Of a stretch of 64,000 nucleotides of DNA, positions 8,367-16,249 are shown in pieces; the stretch's first letter is position 1, and each line of letters starts with the position of its first letter. Made by a program: the position numbers and the translations under genes. This DNA is from Streptomyces mirabilis (GTDB lineage: Bacteria; Actinomycetota; Actinomycetes; Streptomycetales; Streptomycetaceae), in contig NZ_CP074102.1 of NCBI RefSeq assembly GCF_018310535.1, positions 1,364,001 through 1,428,000 on the forward strand, given 5' to 3'. The notes beneath the pieces are model-generated. The model did not search any database. It was not told where the DNA came from and saw nothing but the letters and a program-made list of their open reading frames with translations.

Positions 8367-10126
8367 CTCAGCGTCAACCGGTACGTCAGCGGTGAGCGCC
8401 CCGTGATCAGTACCCGTACCCCGTTCGGAGTCAGGGAGCCGTTCAGCCAGGCGTAGCGTTCGCCCGCGTCGACCACCGCCGGCCTGCGACCGCCCTTGCC
8501 GTTGCCGGGGCCGAAGGTGATGTGGTCGGTGCCGACGGTGTAGGTGGCCTCGCCGGAGACGAGTTGGAAGGTGTCAGGAGAGCCGGGGACGGGTTCGAGG
8601 CCGTCCCCCGTCAGGGTGCCGCCGCGGCGGAAGCAGAGTTCGAGGGCGAGCGGGCTCGCGCAGCCCTCGCCGGAGAGGTCGAAGGAGATGTCCCACGCTC
8701 CGCCGCCGACCTCACGAACCAGGACTTCGGTGCGCAGTGTGCGGTACTCCTTCGGGCGGTGCGGGAAGTCCATCGCGGACCAGAAGCGGCTGTCGTCGGT
8801 GAGGGGGTAGGCGCCGTCGGGGCGGCGGTGCTCGGGGGGCAGCGGGTGGTGGAAGGCGCCGCGGACCTCGGCGTGCAGCCGCCAGCCGTCGTCCGTGCGC
8901 TCCAGCCCCTCCGCCCGGAAGTGGCCGAGCGCGAAGAACCGCGGGGCCAGCCGGAGGGAGTCGAGGATCGCCGCGCCCTTGCGCATCTTGAAGAACGTCG
9001 GGTTGGTGGACAGGCCGGACGAGATGGCGCGCAGTTCCGGGAAGTCGGTTCCGCCGAAGACGCTCGCCGTGTGCGTGCCGCGGCGGACCCGGACGAGGCG
9101 GCAGCTGTCGTCGTGGTGCTCGAAGTCGTCGGGCAGGGAGGTCGCTTCGGGCAGGGGGGCGGCCAGCTCCGGCCGGTCCAGGACCTGGGCGAGGCGTTCG
9201 CCGATCGGGGTCTCGCCGAAGGTCTGGTCGGTGCCGCGCTCCTGGAGCAGCGCGGCCACCGCCGCGAACCTTCCGTCTCCGTCGCGCAGCGCCATCTCCC
9301 GGTACTGGAGCCAGAACTCGGGCAGATGCCGGATCCTCGTCTGGTCCTGGCGGCGCGAATGGACCGTCTCCACCTCGCCGTTGGGCTCGATGACGTACAG
9401 GTTGGCGGCCAGGTTGTCGCGCACGTTCGTGTAGAGGTCCGTACGTCCGTAGTGGCGGGCCAGGACGAGCAGCGCCGGATTGGTCACCGCGGCCGAGTAG
9501 TTGGGGCTGCGCTCGCTGTACTCGCCGCCGGGCAGCTGGTCGATGCCCTCGGCGAGCCAGGTCTCGATGCGCGCGGGGTAGGCGGGGTCGGGCCAGCGGG
9601 CGTGGATGCGGGCGAGGGCCGCGCAGACCAGCCAGCGGTGGTTGGCGGTGTGGACGCCGCCGGTGGCGAGGGAGGGGCCCGCCAGGCGCAGGATCCGCTC
9701 GATCGTCGCCCGCAGTCCGGTGGTCGGCTCGTGGGCGTCCTCGTCGAGCAGGTGGTGGATCAGGTTGAGGTCGACGACCGAGAAGGCGGTGTCCGCCGGA
9801 TTGCCGTCGGCCCCGTGCTCCCACAGCCCGTTGTCGTACTGCTCCTCGGCGAGTGCGTCGGCGAGTTCGGCGGCGGGGCCGAGGAGCGCGGCGGAATGGT
9901 GGTACGCCGAGCCCTCGTGCACGTACACCGAGACGAGGGTGCGCAGCGAACGGGTGGCCGCGCGGGCCTCGCCGCCGTCTCGGAGTTCGACGAGATCGGC
10001 GGCGTACCCGTCGAGGACGGCCTTGGCACTGGTCTCGGCGGTCGCGGTGAGCAGCTCGACGAACGCGGTGTCGAGGGGGACACCGGTGTCGGCGAGGGCG
10101 GCGAGGAAGGTCTTGCGGGCTGTCAC
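8363..10126 (-). CDS. Heparinase II/III-like protein, probable polysaccharide lyase
   Basis: A 587-residue protein with no signal peptide. The N-terminal half is alpha-helical and toroid-like, with motifs such as TANHRWLVCAALA and GGEYSERSPNYS; the C-terminal half (from about residue 330) is beta-rich. This order is that of heparinase II/III and alginate-lyase-like proteins. The assignment rests on architecture and operon context with a sugar importer, not on identified catalytic residues. A cytoplasmic location fits degradation of imported unsaturated or uronic oligosaccharides. GTG 10126 was chosen because AGGAG lies 5 nt upstream and the codon overlaps the stop of the preceding gene; the longer frame is a shadow. 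Confidence 0.6.
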   Translation of the reverse strand: MTARKTFLAALADTGVPLDTAFVELLTATAETSAKAVLDGYAADLVELRDGGEARAATRSLRTLVSVYVHEGSAYHHSAALLGPAAELADALAEEQYDNGLWEHGADGNPADTAFSVVDLNLIHHLLDEDAHEPTTGLRATIERILRLAGPSLATGGVHTANHRWLVCAALARIHARWPDPAYPARIETWLAEGIDQLPGGEYSERSPNYSAAVTNPALLVLARHYGRTDLYTNVRDNLAANLYVIEPNGEVETVHSRRQDQTRIRHLPEFWLQYREMALRDGDGRFAAVAALLQERGTDQTFGETPIGERLAQVLDRPELAAPLPEATSLPDDFEHHDDSCRLVRVRRGTHTASVFGGTDFPELRAISSGLSTNPTFFKMRKGAAILDSLRLAPRFFALGHFRAEGLERTDDGWRLHAEVRGAFHHPLPPEHRRPDGAYPLTDDSRFWSAMDFPHRPKEYRTLRTEVLVREVGGGAWDISFDLSGEGCASPLALELCFRRGGTLTGDGLEPVPGSPDTFQLVSGEATYTVGTDHITFGPGNGKGGRRPAVVDAGERYAWLNGSLTPNGVRVLITGRSPLTYRLTLR

Positions 10127-10797
10127 TGGGGCTCCTGAGAGGGTTCGCGCTGTTCTTCCACGTCGCTGTGGTCGAGGGAGGTGTCTGTCGCGGAGGGGTC
10201 TTCTGCGTTTGCGTGGCCCCGTACGTCGATCGCGGTGAGCGCCATCGCCAGGGGGCCCGGCACCAGGAACGCCAGCGGTACCAGCATCCACGCGCACAGT
10301 ACGGCCGCCACCAGCGCGAGCAGCACCAGCGCGCTGCCGCCCGCGTCCCGGACACAGGCGCCCGCCGCGCCCCGCACGGCGGCCCGCCAGTCGGTGCGGG
10401 ACTCGGGGCGCGCGCAGGCTCGCAGGGCGACCACGGCGGCGTACGCTCCGATCGCGGCGGCCACGACCGCGAAGAGCGGCGCGCCCGGGAGCCCCGCACC
10501 CGCGAGCCCGAGGTCCGCCACGAGCAGCAGCACACCCACGATCCAGACCAGCCCGGCAGCCAGGTCCGCCGCCCACGACCGCTCGCGCAGCAGGGCCGCG
10601 TACCGCCGCGCGGTGGCGGGTTCGCCCACGCCGGTGCCGCGCAGCACCGCGCACGAGGTCGACAGCGCGGCGGGGACGGTCACCAGCGGCAGACAGGCGA
10701 CCGCCGTGACGAGCCCCACCAGCAGCACGTCCGCGAACAGCGTCATGCGCGGGCCGAAGATCTCGCCCGGCTCCCGGGCCGTGCGGTCGGCGCTCAT
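10123..10797 (-). CDS. DUF624-like integral membrane protein
   Basis: A 224-residue protein with about five hydrophobic segments, beginning GPRMTLFADVLLVGLVTAVACLPLVTVPAALSTSC-like, a pattern I associate with the DUF624 (YesL) family. That family typically sits beside CUT1 sugar importers and polysaccharide-degrading enzymes, as here. The C-terminal 35 residues are acidic and polar (EDPSATDTSLDHSDVEEQ). The ATG overlaps the stop of the second permease gene (ATGA) and its stop overlaps the heparinase-like start (GTGA). Molecular function is unknown; an accessory role in oligosaccharide uptake is inferred only from context. Confidence 0.7.
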   Translation of the reverse strand: MSADRTAREPGEIFGPRMTLFADVLLVGLVTAVACLPLVTVPAALSTSCAVLRGTGVGEPATARRYAALLRERSWAADLAAGLVWIVGVLLLVADLGLAGAGLPGAPLFAVVAAAIGAYAAVVALRACARPESRTDWRAAVRGAAGACVRDAGGSALVLLALVAAVLCAWMLVPLAFLVPGPLAMALTAIDVRGHANAEDPSATDTSLDHSDVEEQREPSQEPQ

Positions 10798-11693
10798 CCC
10801 TTGATCCCCGAGTTCGCCATGCCCTCCACCAGGAACCGCTGGAAGGCGAGGAAGAACAGCACGATCGGCAGCAGCGCGATCACGGACATCGCGAACATCG
10901 GGCCGAAGGCCGACTGGCTGGAGGCGTCCACGAACGACCTGAGGGCCAGCGTCAGCGTGAACTTCTCGGGCGAGAAGAGGTAGATGAGCTGGGTGAAGAA
11001 GTCGTTCCAGGTCCAGATGAAGGTGAAGATCGCGGTGGTGATCAGGGCGGGGCGGGTGAGCGGGAGGATGACCAGGAAGAAGCTCCGGAAGGGCCCGCAG
11101 CCGTCGATCCGCGCCGCCTCCTCCAGTTCGCGCGGCAGCCCCCGCATGAACTGCACGATGAGGAAGACGAAGAACGCCTCGGTGGCTAGGAACTTCGGCA
11201 GGATCAGCGGCCAGTAGGTGTTCACCATGCCGAGCTTGTTGAAGATGATGTACTGGGGGATCAGCACGGCGTGGTGCGGCAGCATGATCGTGGCGATCAT
11301 GAACGCGAACAGCGGGCCGCGGAAGCGGAACCGCAGCCGGGCGAAGGCGTAGGCGGCCAGCGAGCAGGACAGCACGTTGCCGACGACCGCGCCGCCCGCG
11401 ATGAGCAGGGAGTTGCCGAGCAGCCGCCACACGGAGACGTTGTTCACGCCGTCGAGGGCGGTGGTGTAGTTGGACCACTCCAGGTGGCTGGGCAGCAGGT
11501 TCAGGCTGGCGATGACCTCGTTCGCGGGCTTGAGCGAGGTCGCGAGCAGCCAGGCCAGCGGGTAGAGCATGACGAGCAGCGCGGCCAGGCAGCCGGCGTG
11601 CAGGGCGACCCGCCGCCAGGCGATCGGCTTGCGGGCGTCGGCGGTCGACGCGCTCACCGTCGTACGCGTCGGTGTACTTGTCTGCGTGGTCAT
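10794..11693 (-). CDS. CUT1 sugar ABC transporter permease (MalG-like)
   Basis: A 299-residue inner-membrane permease with six predicted membrane helices. The coupling motif is EEAARIDGCGPFRSFFLVILPL (positions around 195-216), matching the EAA loop of MalG-type permeases that docks to the ATPase. Typical family tail sequence VEGMANSGIKG closes the protein. The ATG at 11693 overlaps the stop of the first permease (ATGA). It should form a heterodimer with that permease and receive sugar from the lipoprotein encoded by the first gene of the operon. Confidence 0.93.
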   Translation of the reverse strand: MTTQTSTPTRTTVSASTADARKPIAWRRVALHAGCLAALLVMLYPLAWLLATSLKPANEVIASLNLLPSHLEWSNYTTALDGVNNVSVWRLLGNSLLIAGGAVVGNVLSCSLAAYAFARLRFRFRGPLFAFMIATIMLPHHAVLIPQYIIFNKLGMVNTYWPLILPKFLATEAFFVFLIVQFMRGLPRELEEAARIDGCGPFRSFFLVILPLTRPALITTAIFTFIWTWNDFFTQLIYLFSPEKFTLTLALRSFVDASSQSAFGPMFAMSVIALLPIVLFFLAFQRFLVEGMANSGIKG

Positions 11694-12628
11694 CGGTCCC
11701 CCTCGGACGCGTAGAAGACCCAGGAGCGCGAGGTGCGGAACAGGACGGCGGTGACGGCGCCGATGACCAGGAGCAGCACCCAGGCCATCGCGGAGGCGTA
11801 GCCCATGTGGGAGGCGACGAAGCCGCGGTCGTAGAGGTAGAGGGTGTAGAAGAGCGTCGAGTCGGCCGGGCCGCCCTTGCCGGCGCTGACGGCGAAGGCG
11901 GGGGTGAAGACCTGGAAGGCCTGGATGGTCTGGAGCACCAGGTTGAAGAAGATCACCGGGGAGAGCATCGGCACGGTGATGGAGAGGAACTGGCGCCATC
12001 GGGAGGCGCCGTCGACCTGCGCGGCCTCGTACAGCTCGCCCGGGATCTGCTGGAGTCCGGCCAGGAAGATCACCATCGGGGCGCCGAACTGCCACACGGT
12101 GAGCAGCGCGACGGCGAGCAGTGCCCAGCCGGGCCGGTTGACCCAGCCGCCAGTGCCCAGGAGGTGGTCGACCGTGCCGCCGTCGTTGAAGATCGCCCGC
12201 CACACCAGGGCGACGGACATGGAGGCGCCGAGCAGGGAGGGCGCGTAGAAGGCGGAGCGGTAGAAGCCCTTGCCGCGCTTCATGTTCTTCAGGGCGAGCG
12301 CGACGACGAGGGCGAGCCCCAGTTGCAGTGGTACGGCGATGACGACGTACGTCAGTGTCGTGCCGACCGAGCGCCAGTAGCGCGGGTCCTCGGTGAACAT
12401 CTGTGTGTAGTTGCGCAGGCCCACCCAGTGCGGGGCGCTGAACAGGTCGTAGTCGGTGAAGGAGAGGTAGAGCGAGACGGCCATGGGGAGGAGGGTGAGG
12501 ACGGCGGCGCCCAGGACCCAGGGTGAGAGGAACACCCAGGCGGCGCCCTCACGTTGGCGTTTCGGCTGCTTGGAGGTGGCGGTTCGGGTGCGCGCCCGGC
12601 CGGCGGGGAGGTCGGTGGTGGTGGTCAT
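11690..12628 (-). CDS. CUT1 sugar ABC transporter permease (MalF-like)
   Basis: A 312-residue permease with a cytoplasmic N-tail (residues 1-28) and six hydrophobic segments starting at WVFLSPWVLGAAVLTLLP. The EAA loop is YEAAQVDGASRWRQFLSITVP. Length and order match MalF-type subunits lacking the large periplasmic insertion. The ATG overlaps the stop of the binding-protein gene (12625-12628), and the stop overlaps the next permease gene. It is the first of the two channel-forming subunits of the importer. Confidence 0.93.
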   Translation of the reverse strand: MTTTTDLPAGRARTRTATSKQPKRQREGAAWVFLSPWVLGAAVLTLLPMAVSLYLSFTDYDLFSAPHWVGLRNYTQMFTEDPRYWRSVGTTLTYVVIAVPLQLGLALVVALALKNMKRGKGFYRSAFYAPSLLGASMSVALVWRAIFNDGGTVDHLLGTGGWVNRPGWALLAVALLTVWQFGAPMVIFLAGLQQIPGELYEAAQVDGASRWRQFLSITVPMLSPVIFFNLVLQTIQAFQVFTPAFAVSAGKGGPADSTLFYTLYLYDRGFVASHMGYASAMAWVLLLVIGAVTAVLFRTSRSWVFYASEGDR

Positions 12629-13911
12629 GACCGCAGCTCCGCCTTCGCCTCGGTGACGTAGTTCCTGGCCGCCTCACGGGGCGACATCCGCTCGAAGGAG
12701 ACCTGGTCGTAGTCGCGCTGGAAGGTGGTCTGGAGCGCGTTGTCGCCGGAGGGCGGGGCCTGTGGTGGGGCATTGAGGCTGCCTTCCAGTGAGCTCTGGA
12801 AGTCCGCGACGGTCTTGTCGAAGTCCTTGAGGTCCGGGGTGAGGTCCCTCCGGATCGACTCGTTGACCGGGATGCCGCGGGTGGCGCCGAGGACGGCTGC
12901 GGCCTCCGGGTCGTTGAGCATGAAGTCGATGAGCTGGGCGGCCTGGTCGGGGTGCCCGGTGTCGGCGGCGGCGCCCATGAACATGGACGGCTTGAAGTAC
13001 TGGCCCGGGGTTCCGTCCGCGCCCGAGGGCATGGGCGCGAGGGTCAGGCCTTCGGGGACGAGCGCGAGATATCCGCTGGAGGGGGCGTCCCAGTTGAAGT
13101 CGGAGACGGCCTTGCCGCGGCCGAGCGGGGTGTTCTCGACCGAGCCGTCGAGCTGGGTGGTCTGTTCGGCGGGCGAGACCGCGCCCTCGCGCCGCAGTCC
13201 GTCGGTGAAGGTCCACCAGCGGGCCAGGTCGTCGGCGGTGAAGCCGAGCCCCCGGTCCTTGGTGTAGAGGGCCTTGCCCTGGCCGCGCAGCCACACCTCG
13301 AAGGCGTCCTCGCTCTGCCCCGGGTCGGTGGCGCCGGGCTTGCCGGACTTCTTCGCGAGCGCGCGCATGGCGTCGGCCCACTCGTCCCAGGTCCAGCCCT
13401 TGGCGGGCGGGGTGACCCCGGCCGCCTTCCACTGCTTCGCGTCGTAGACCACGGTCTCGGTGCCGCGGCCCTGTGGGACGGCGTACTGCTTTCCGTCCAC
13501 GACTCCGGTGGCCAGCAGCCCCGCGTCGATGTCGTCCGTGCGCAGCGCCGCCCGCCTGCCGAGGTCGAGGAGCACACCGCCGGACGCGTACTGGTCGATC
13601 ATGCGGTAGTCGAGCTGCATCACGTCGGGGGCGTCGCCGCCGGCCGCCTGGGTGGCCAGCTTCTGCTTGTAGGCGTCGTATCCCGCGAACGAGGTCTGGA
13701 CCTGGATCCCGGGGTGCTTCTTCTCGAAGAGCGAGACGGCCTGTTCGGTTCTGGCCGCCCGGTCGGGGTTGCCCCACCAGGTGTAGCGGAGCACGACCTT
13801 CCCGCCCGTGCCGCTCGATCCTCCCGAGTCCGAGCAGCCCGCTGCCAACGTCGCGCAGAACGCGAGAACGACAGCTGCGGTACGGGACTTCATTGTCCTG
13901 TTCCCGGGCAT
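12625..13911 (-). CDS. Extracellular sugar-binding lipoprotein of ABC importer
   Basis: A 428-residue solute-binding protein of the SBP_bac_1 family. The signal peptide ends in the lipobox LAAGC (Cys26), so the mature protein is a lipid-anchored surface receptor. The mature start GGKVVLRYTWWGNPDRAARTE is typical of CUT1 binding proteins. ATG 13911 was preferred because GGAGGGG lies about 11 nt upstream; an internal ATG at 13893 gives an equally good signal peptide. It is the first gene of the operon, and the LacI-type operator lies about 25 bp upstream. The exact sugar is unknown. Confidence 0.92.
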   Translation of the reverse strand: MPGNRTMKSRTAAVVLAFCATLAAGCSDSGGSSGTGGKVVLRYTWWGNPDRAARTEQAVSLFEKKHPGIQVQTSFAGYDAYKQKLATQAAGGDAPDVMQLDYRMIDQYASGGVLLDLGRRAALRTDDIDAGLLATGVVDGKQYAVPQGRGTETVVYDAKQWKAAGVTPPAKGWTWDEWADAMRALAKKSGKPGATDPGQSEDAFEVWLRGQGKALYTKDRGLGFTADDLARWWTFTDGLRREGAVSPAEQTTQLDGSVENTPLGRGKAVSDFNWDAPSSGYLALVPEGLTLAPMPSGADGTPGQYFKPSMFMGAAADTGHPDQAAQLIDFMLNDPEAAAVLGATRGIPVNESIRRDLTPDLKDFDKTVADFQSSLEGSLNAPPQAPPSGDNALQTTFQRDYDQVSFERMSPREAARNYVTEAKAELRS

Positions 13912-13934
13912 CAGTGAGTCACCCCTCCCATTCA

Positions 13935-13946
13935 GAAAGCGCTTGC
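13935..13946. promoter_or_regulatory. LacI-type operator in divergent promoter region
   Basis: The sequence GAAAGCGCTTGC contains the perfect 8-bp palindrome AAGCGCTT at 13937-13944. LacI-family regulators of sugar genes characteristically bind such GAAAGCGCTTTC-like sites. It lies about 24 bp before the binding-protein start on the minus strand and 91 bp before the dehydrogenase start on the plus strand, so one repressor could control both. No LacI gene is in the window. Confidence 0.7.
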
Positions 13947-14036
13947 ACCTGGAGCGACCCTAGGTAATGTGCGGATGTCACTACAAGACCCGTACACGGA
14001 TCGGCAGCACGGATCCCCAGCACGGACGGAGACCGT

Positions 14037-15374
14037 ATGACCCCCGCCTCCCCACGCCGACGCGCGGCCGTGGTGGGCCTCGGCGCCCGCGCGCAGCTCT
14101 ACACCGACGCGCTGACCGGTCCGCACGCCGACCGTGTCGACCTCGTCGGCTTCTGCGACGTGAACACCCACCGCATGGCGGTGCACAACGAGTGGATCGC
14201 GGCGGCCCACCCCGGCCGGGCGCCCGTACCGGCGTACGCGGCCGAGGACTTCGACCTGATGCTGCGCCGCGAGCGCGTCGACCTGGTCGTGGTGTGCACC
14301 GTGGACCGCACCCACGACGCGTACATCGTGCGCGCCCTGGAGGCGGGCTGCGACGTGGTGACCGAGAAGCCGATGACCACCGACGCCGACCGCGCCCGCC
14401 GCATCCTGGACGCCCGGCTGCGCACCGGCCGCGAGGTCCGCGTCGCCTTCAACTACCGCTACAACCCGGTGCATTCGGCCGTACGGGAGATCCTCGCCTC
14501 CGGCGGGATCGGCGAGGTCGGCTCGGTGCACTTCGAGTGGCTGCTCGACCTGCGGCACGGCGCCGACTACTTCCGCCGCTGGCACCGCGAGAAGGCGAAC
14601 TCCGGCGGCCTGATGGTCCACAAGTCGACCCACCACTTCGACCTGGTCAACTGGTGGCTGGGCACCCGCCCCGAGACCGTCTACGCGCAGGGCGGCCTCT
14701 TCTTCTACGGCGACACGGCGGGCGGGCGCCGTGGACTCGCCCGCCCGTACACCCGGGCACACGGCTCCCCGGCGGCGCGGTACGACCCCTTCGCCGTACA
14801 CCTGGCGGACTCACCGGCATTGCGCGCGCTGTACCTCGACGCCGAGCACGAGGACGGCTACCACCGCGACCAGAACGTGTTCGGGCCCGGGGTGAGCATC
14901 GAGGACGACATGGCGGTCCTGGTCCGGTACGCGTCCGGCGCCACCCTCACCTACCACCTGACCGCCTACGCGCCCTGGGAGGGCTACCGGGTCTGCTTCA
15001 ACGGCAGCGAGGGACGGCTCGAACTCCTCGTGGAGGAGTCCACGTGGTCACGGCCCCCGGCACGGACCGAGGCCTCGGGCCCGGTGATGCACGGCGCGGC
15101 GGTCGGTGACGAGGCCGGGCGCACGGAGCTGCTGCTGCGCCGCTTCTGGGAGCCGCCGCAGGAGATGAAGGTGCCGACGGGCGAGGGAGGCCACGGCGGC
15201 GGGGATGTCCGCATGCTGGCCGATCTGTTCGGGGAGCGGACGGACGGGGCCGATCCGCTCGGGCGGGCGGCGGACGCGGTGGACGGGGCACGGTCGCTGG
15301 TGACGGGCCTGGCCGCGAACCGGTCGTTCGAGAGCGGGTTGCCGGTGCGGGCGCGGGCGCTGCTGGACGTCTGA
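14037..15374 (+). CDS. Gfo/Idh/MocA-family sugar dehydrogenase
   Basis: A 445-residue NAD(P)-dependent oxidoreductase. The N-terminal Rossmann fold shows VVGLGARAQ (dinucleotide loop) and the family EKP motif in VVTEKPMTT; the C-terminal half contains the substrate-domain signature SGGLMVHKSTHHFDLVNWW. Transcribed divergently from the importer operon across the LacI-type operator, with CGGAG ahead of the ATG. The family oxidises or reduces sugars, inositols and uronic derivatives. Here it probably processes the sugar brought in by the divergent importer. Substrate and cofactor preference are not deducible. Confidence 0.88.
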   Translation: MTPASPRRRAAVVGLGARAQLYTDALTGPHADRVDLVGFCDVNTHRMAVHNEWIAAAHPGRAPVPAYAAEDFDLMLRRERVDLVVVCTVDRTHDAYIVRALEAGCDVVTEKPMTTDADRARRILDARLRTGREVRVAFNYRYNPVHSAVREILASGGIGEVGSVHFEWLLDLRHGADYFRRWHREKANSGGLMVHKSTHHFDLVNWWLGTRPETVYAQGGLFFYGDTAGGRRGLARPYTRAHGSPAARYDPFAVHLADSPALRALYLDAEHEDGYHRDQNVFGPGVSIEDDMAVLVRYASGATLTYHLTAYAPWEGYRVCFNGSEGRLELLVEESTWSRPPARTEASGPVMHGAAVGDEAGRTELLLRRFWEPPQEMKVPTGEGGHGGGDVRMLADLFGERTDGADPLGRAADAVDGARSLVTGLAANRSFESGLPVRARALLDV

Positions 15375-15412
15375 GCAGGGGTTTTTCCGGATCCCCGCGC
15401 CAGAGAGACCCC

Positions 15413-15444
15413 TATACACGCGGTGTATACACCACGTATATAGT
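15413..15444 (+). promoter_or_regulatory. Palindromic AT-rich promoter/operator of the deacetylase gene
   Basis: Two overlapping palindromes stand out: TATACAC-gcg-GTGTATA at 15413-15429 and the perfect 10-mer GTGTATACAC at 15423-15432. A -10-like hexamer TATAGT follows at 15439-15444, seven bases before the ATG at 15451. There is no Shine-Dalgarno sequence, so the transcript may be leaderless. The palindromes are placed where a repressor would block RNA polymerase. Confidence 0.5.
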
Positions 15445-15450
15445 CTCGAC

Positions 15451-16239
15451 ATGCCTTCGCTGACCATGAAGACGAAAAGACCGGGGACCGGGTTGCGTTC
15501 GACGGCCGCCTTTCTGGCGGCCGTCTCGCTTGCCCTGCCGCTGACGGGGTGCACGACCCTCCACACCACCGCGCCGGCCGCCGCCCGCACGCAGGCCGCC
15601 GCCGGCGCCCCGGCGAGGTTCGGGACCGTGGACTGCCGCCAGGCCAAGTGCATCGCGCTGACCTTCGACGCCGGGCCGAGCGAGAACTCGGCCAAGCTCC
15701 TCGACGTGCTCAGGGAGAAGCAGGTCCCGGCGACCTTCTTCCTGCTGGGCAAGCGGCACATCGAGAAGTACCCGGAGCTCGTCAAGCGGATGGCCGCCGA
15801 GGGACACGAGGTCGCCAGTCACACCTGGGACCACAAGATCCTGACGGAGATCAAGCCTGCGGAGATACGCGAGGAGTTGGAGAAGCCCGACGACGCGATA
15901 GAGAAGCTCACCGGAAAGCGGCCGACGCTCATGCGCCCGCCACAGGGGCGGACCGACGACACCGTGCACAAGATCTGCCGCGAGCTCGGGCTCTCGGAGG
16001 TCCTGTGGAGCGTGACGGCCAAGGACTACAAGACGTACGACCCCAAGGTCATACAGGAGCGCGTGCTGAAGCAGTCGAGCCGGGACGGGATCATCCTGCT
16101 GCACGACCTCTACCCGGGCACCGTGCCCGCGGTGCCCGGGATCATCGACGCGCTCAAGGAGCGGGGGTACGTGTTCGTGACCGTGCCGCAGCTGCTGGCG
16201 CCGGGGAAGGCGAAGCCCGGTACCGTCTACCGCCCCTGA
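15451..16239 (+). CDS. Polysaccharide deacetylase (NodB/CE4) lipoprotein
   Basis: A 262-residue exported protein. A basic N-terminus and hydrophobic stretch end in LPLTGC (lipobox, Cys34), then a short Ala-rich linker and one NodB domain. Motif 1 is TFDAGPS, with Ala where the classical TFDDGPS has its metal-binding Asp; motif 2 is SHTWDH with both His ligands; motif 3 RPPQG and the late LLHD motif are present. The TFDAGPS form recurs in my recollection of actinobacterial homologues, so it need not mean inactivity. The likely substrate is an N-acetylated cell-wall or environmental glycan. An alternative ATG lies at 15466. The gene converges with the P450 gene 10 bp away. Confidence 0.88.
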   Translation: MPSLTMKTKRPGTGLRSTAAFLAAVSLALPLTGCTTLHTTAPAAARTQAAAGAPARFGTVDCRQAKCIALTFDAGPSENSAKLLDVLREKQVPATFFLLGKRHIEKYPELVKRMAAEGHEVASHTWDHKILTEIKPAEIREELEKPDDAIEKLTGKRPTLMRPPQGRTDDTVHKICRELGLSEVLWSVTAKDYKTYDPKVIQERVLKQSSRDGIILLHDLYPGTVPAVPGIIDALKERGYVFVTVPQLLAPGKAKPGTVYRP

Positions 16240-16249
16240 CGGCCGCGTG

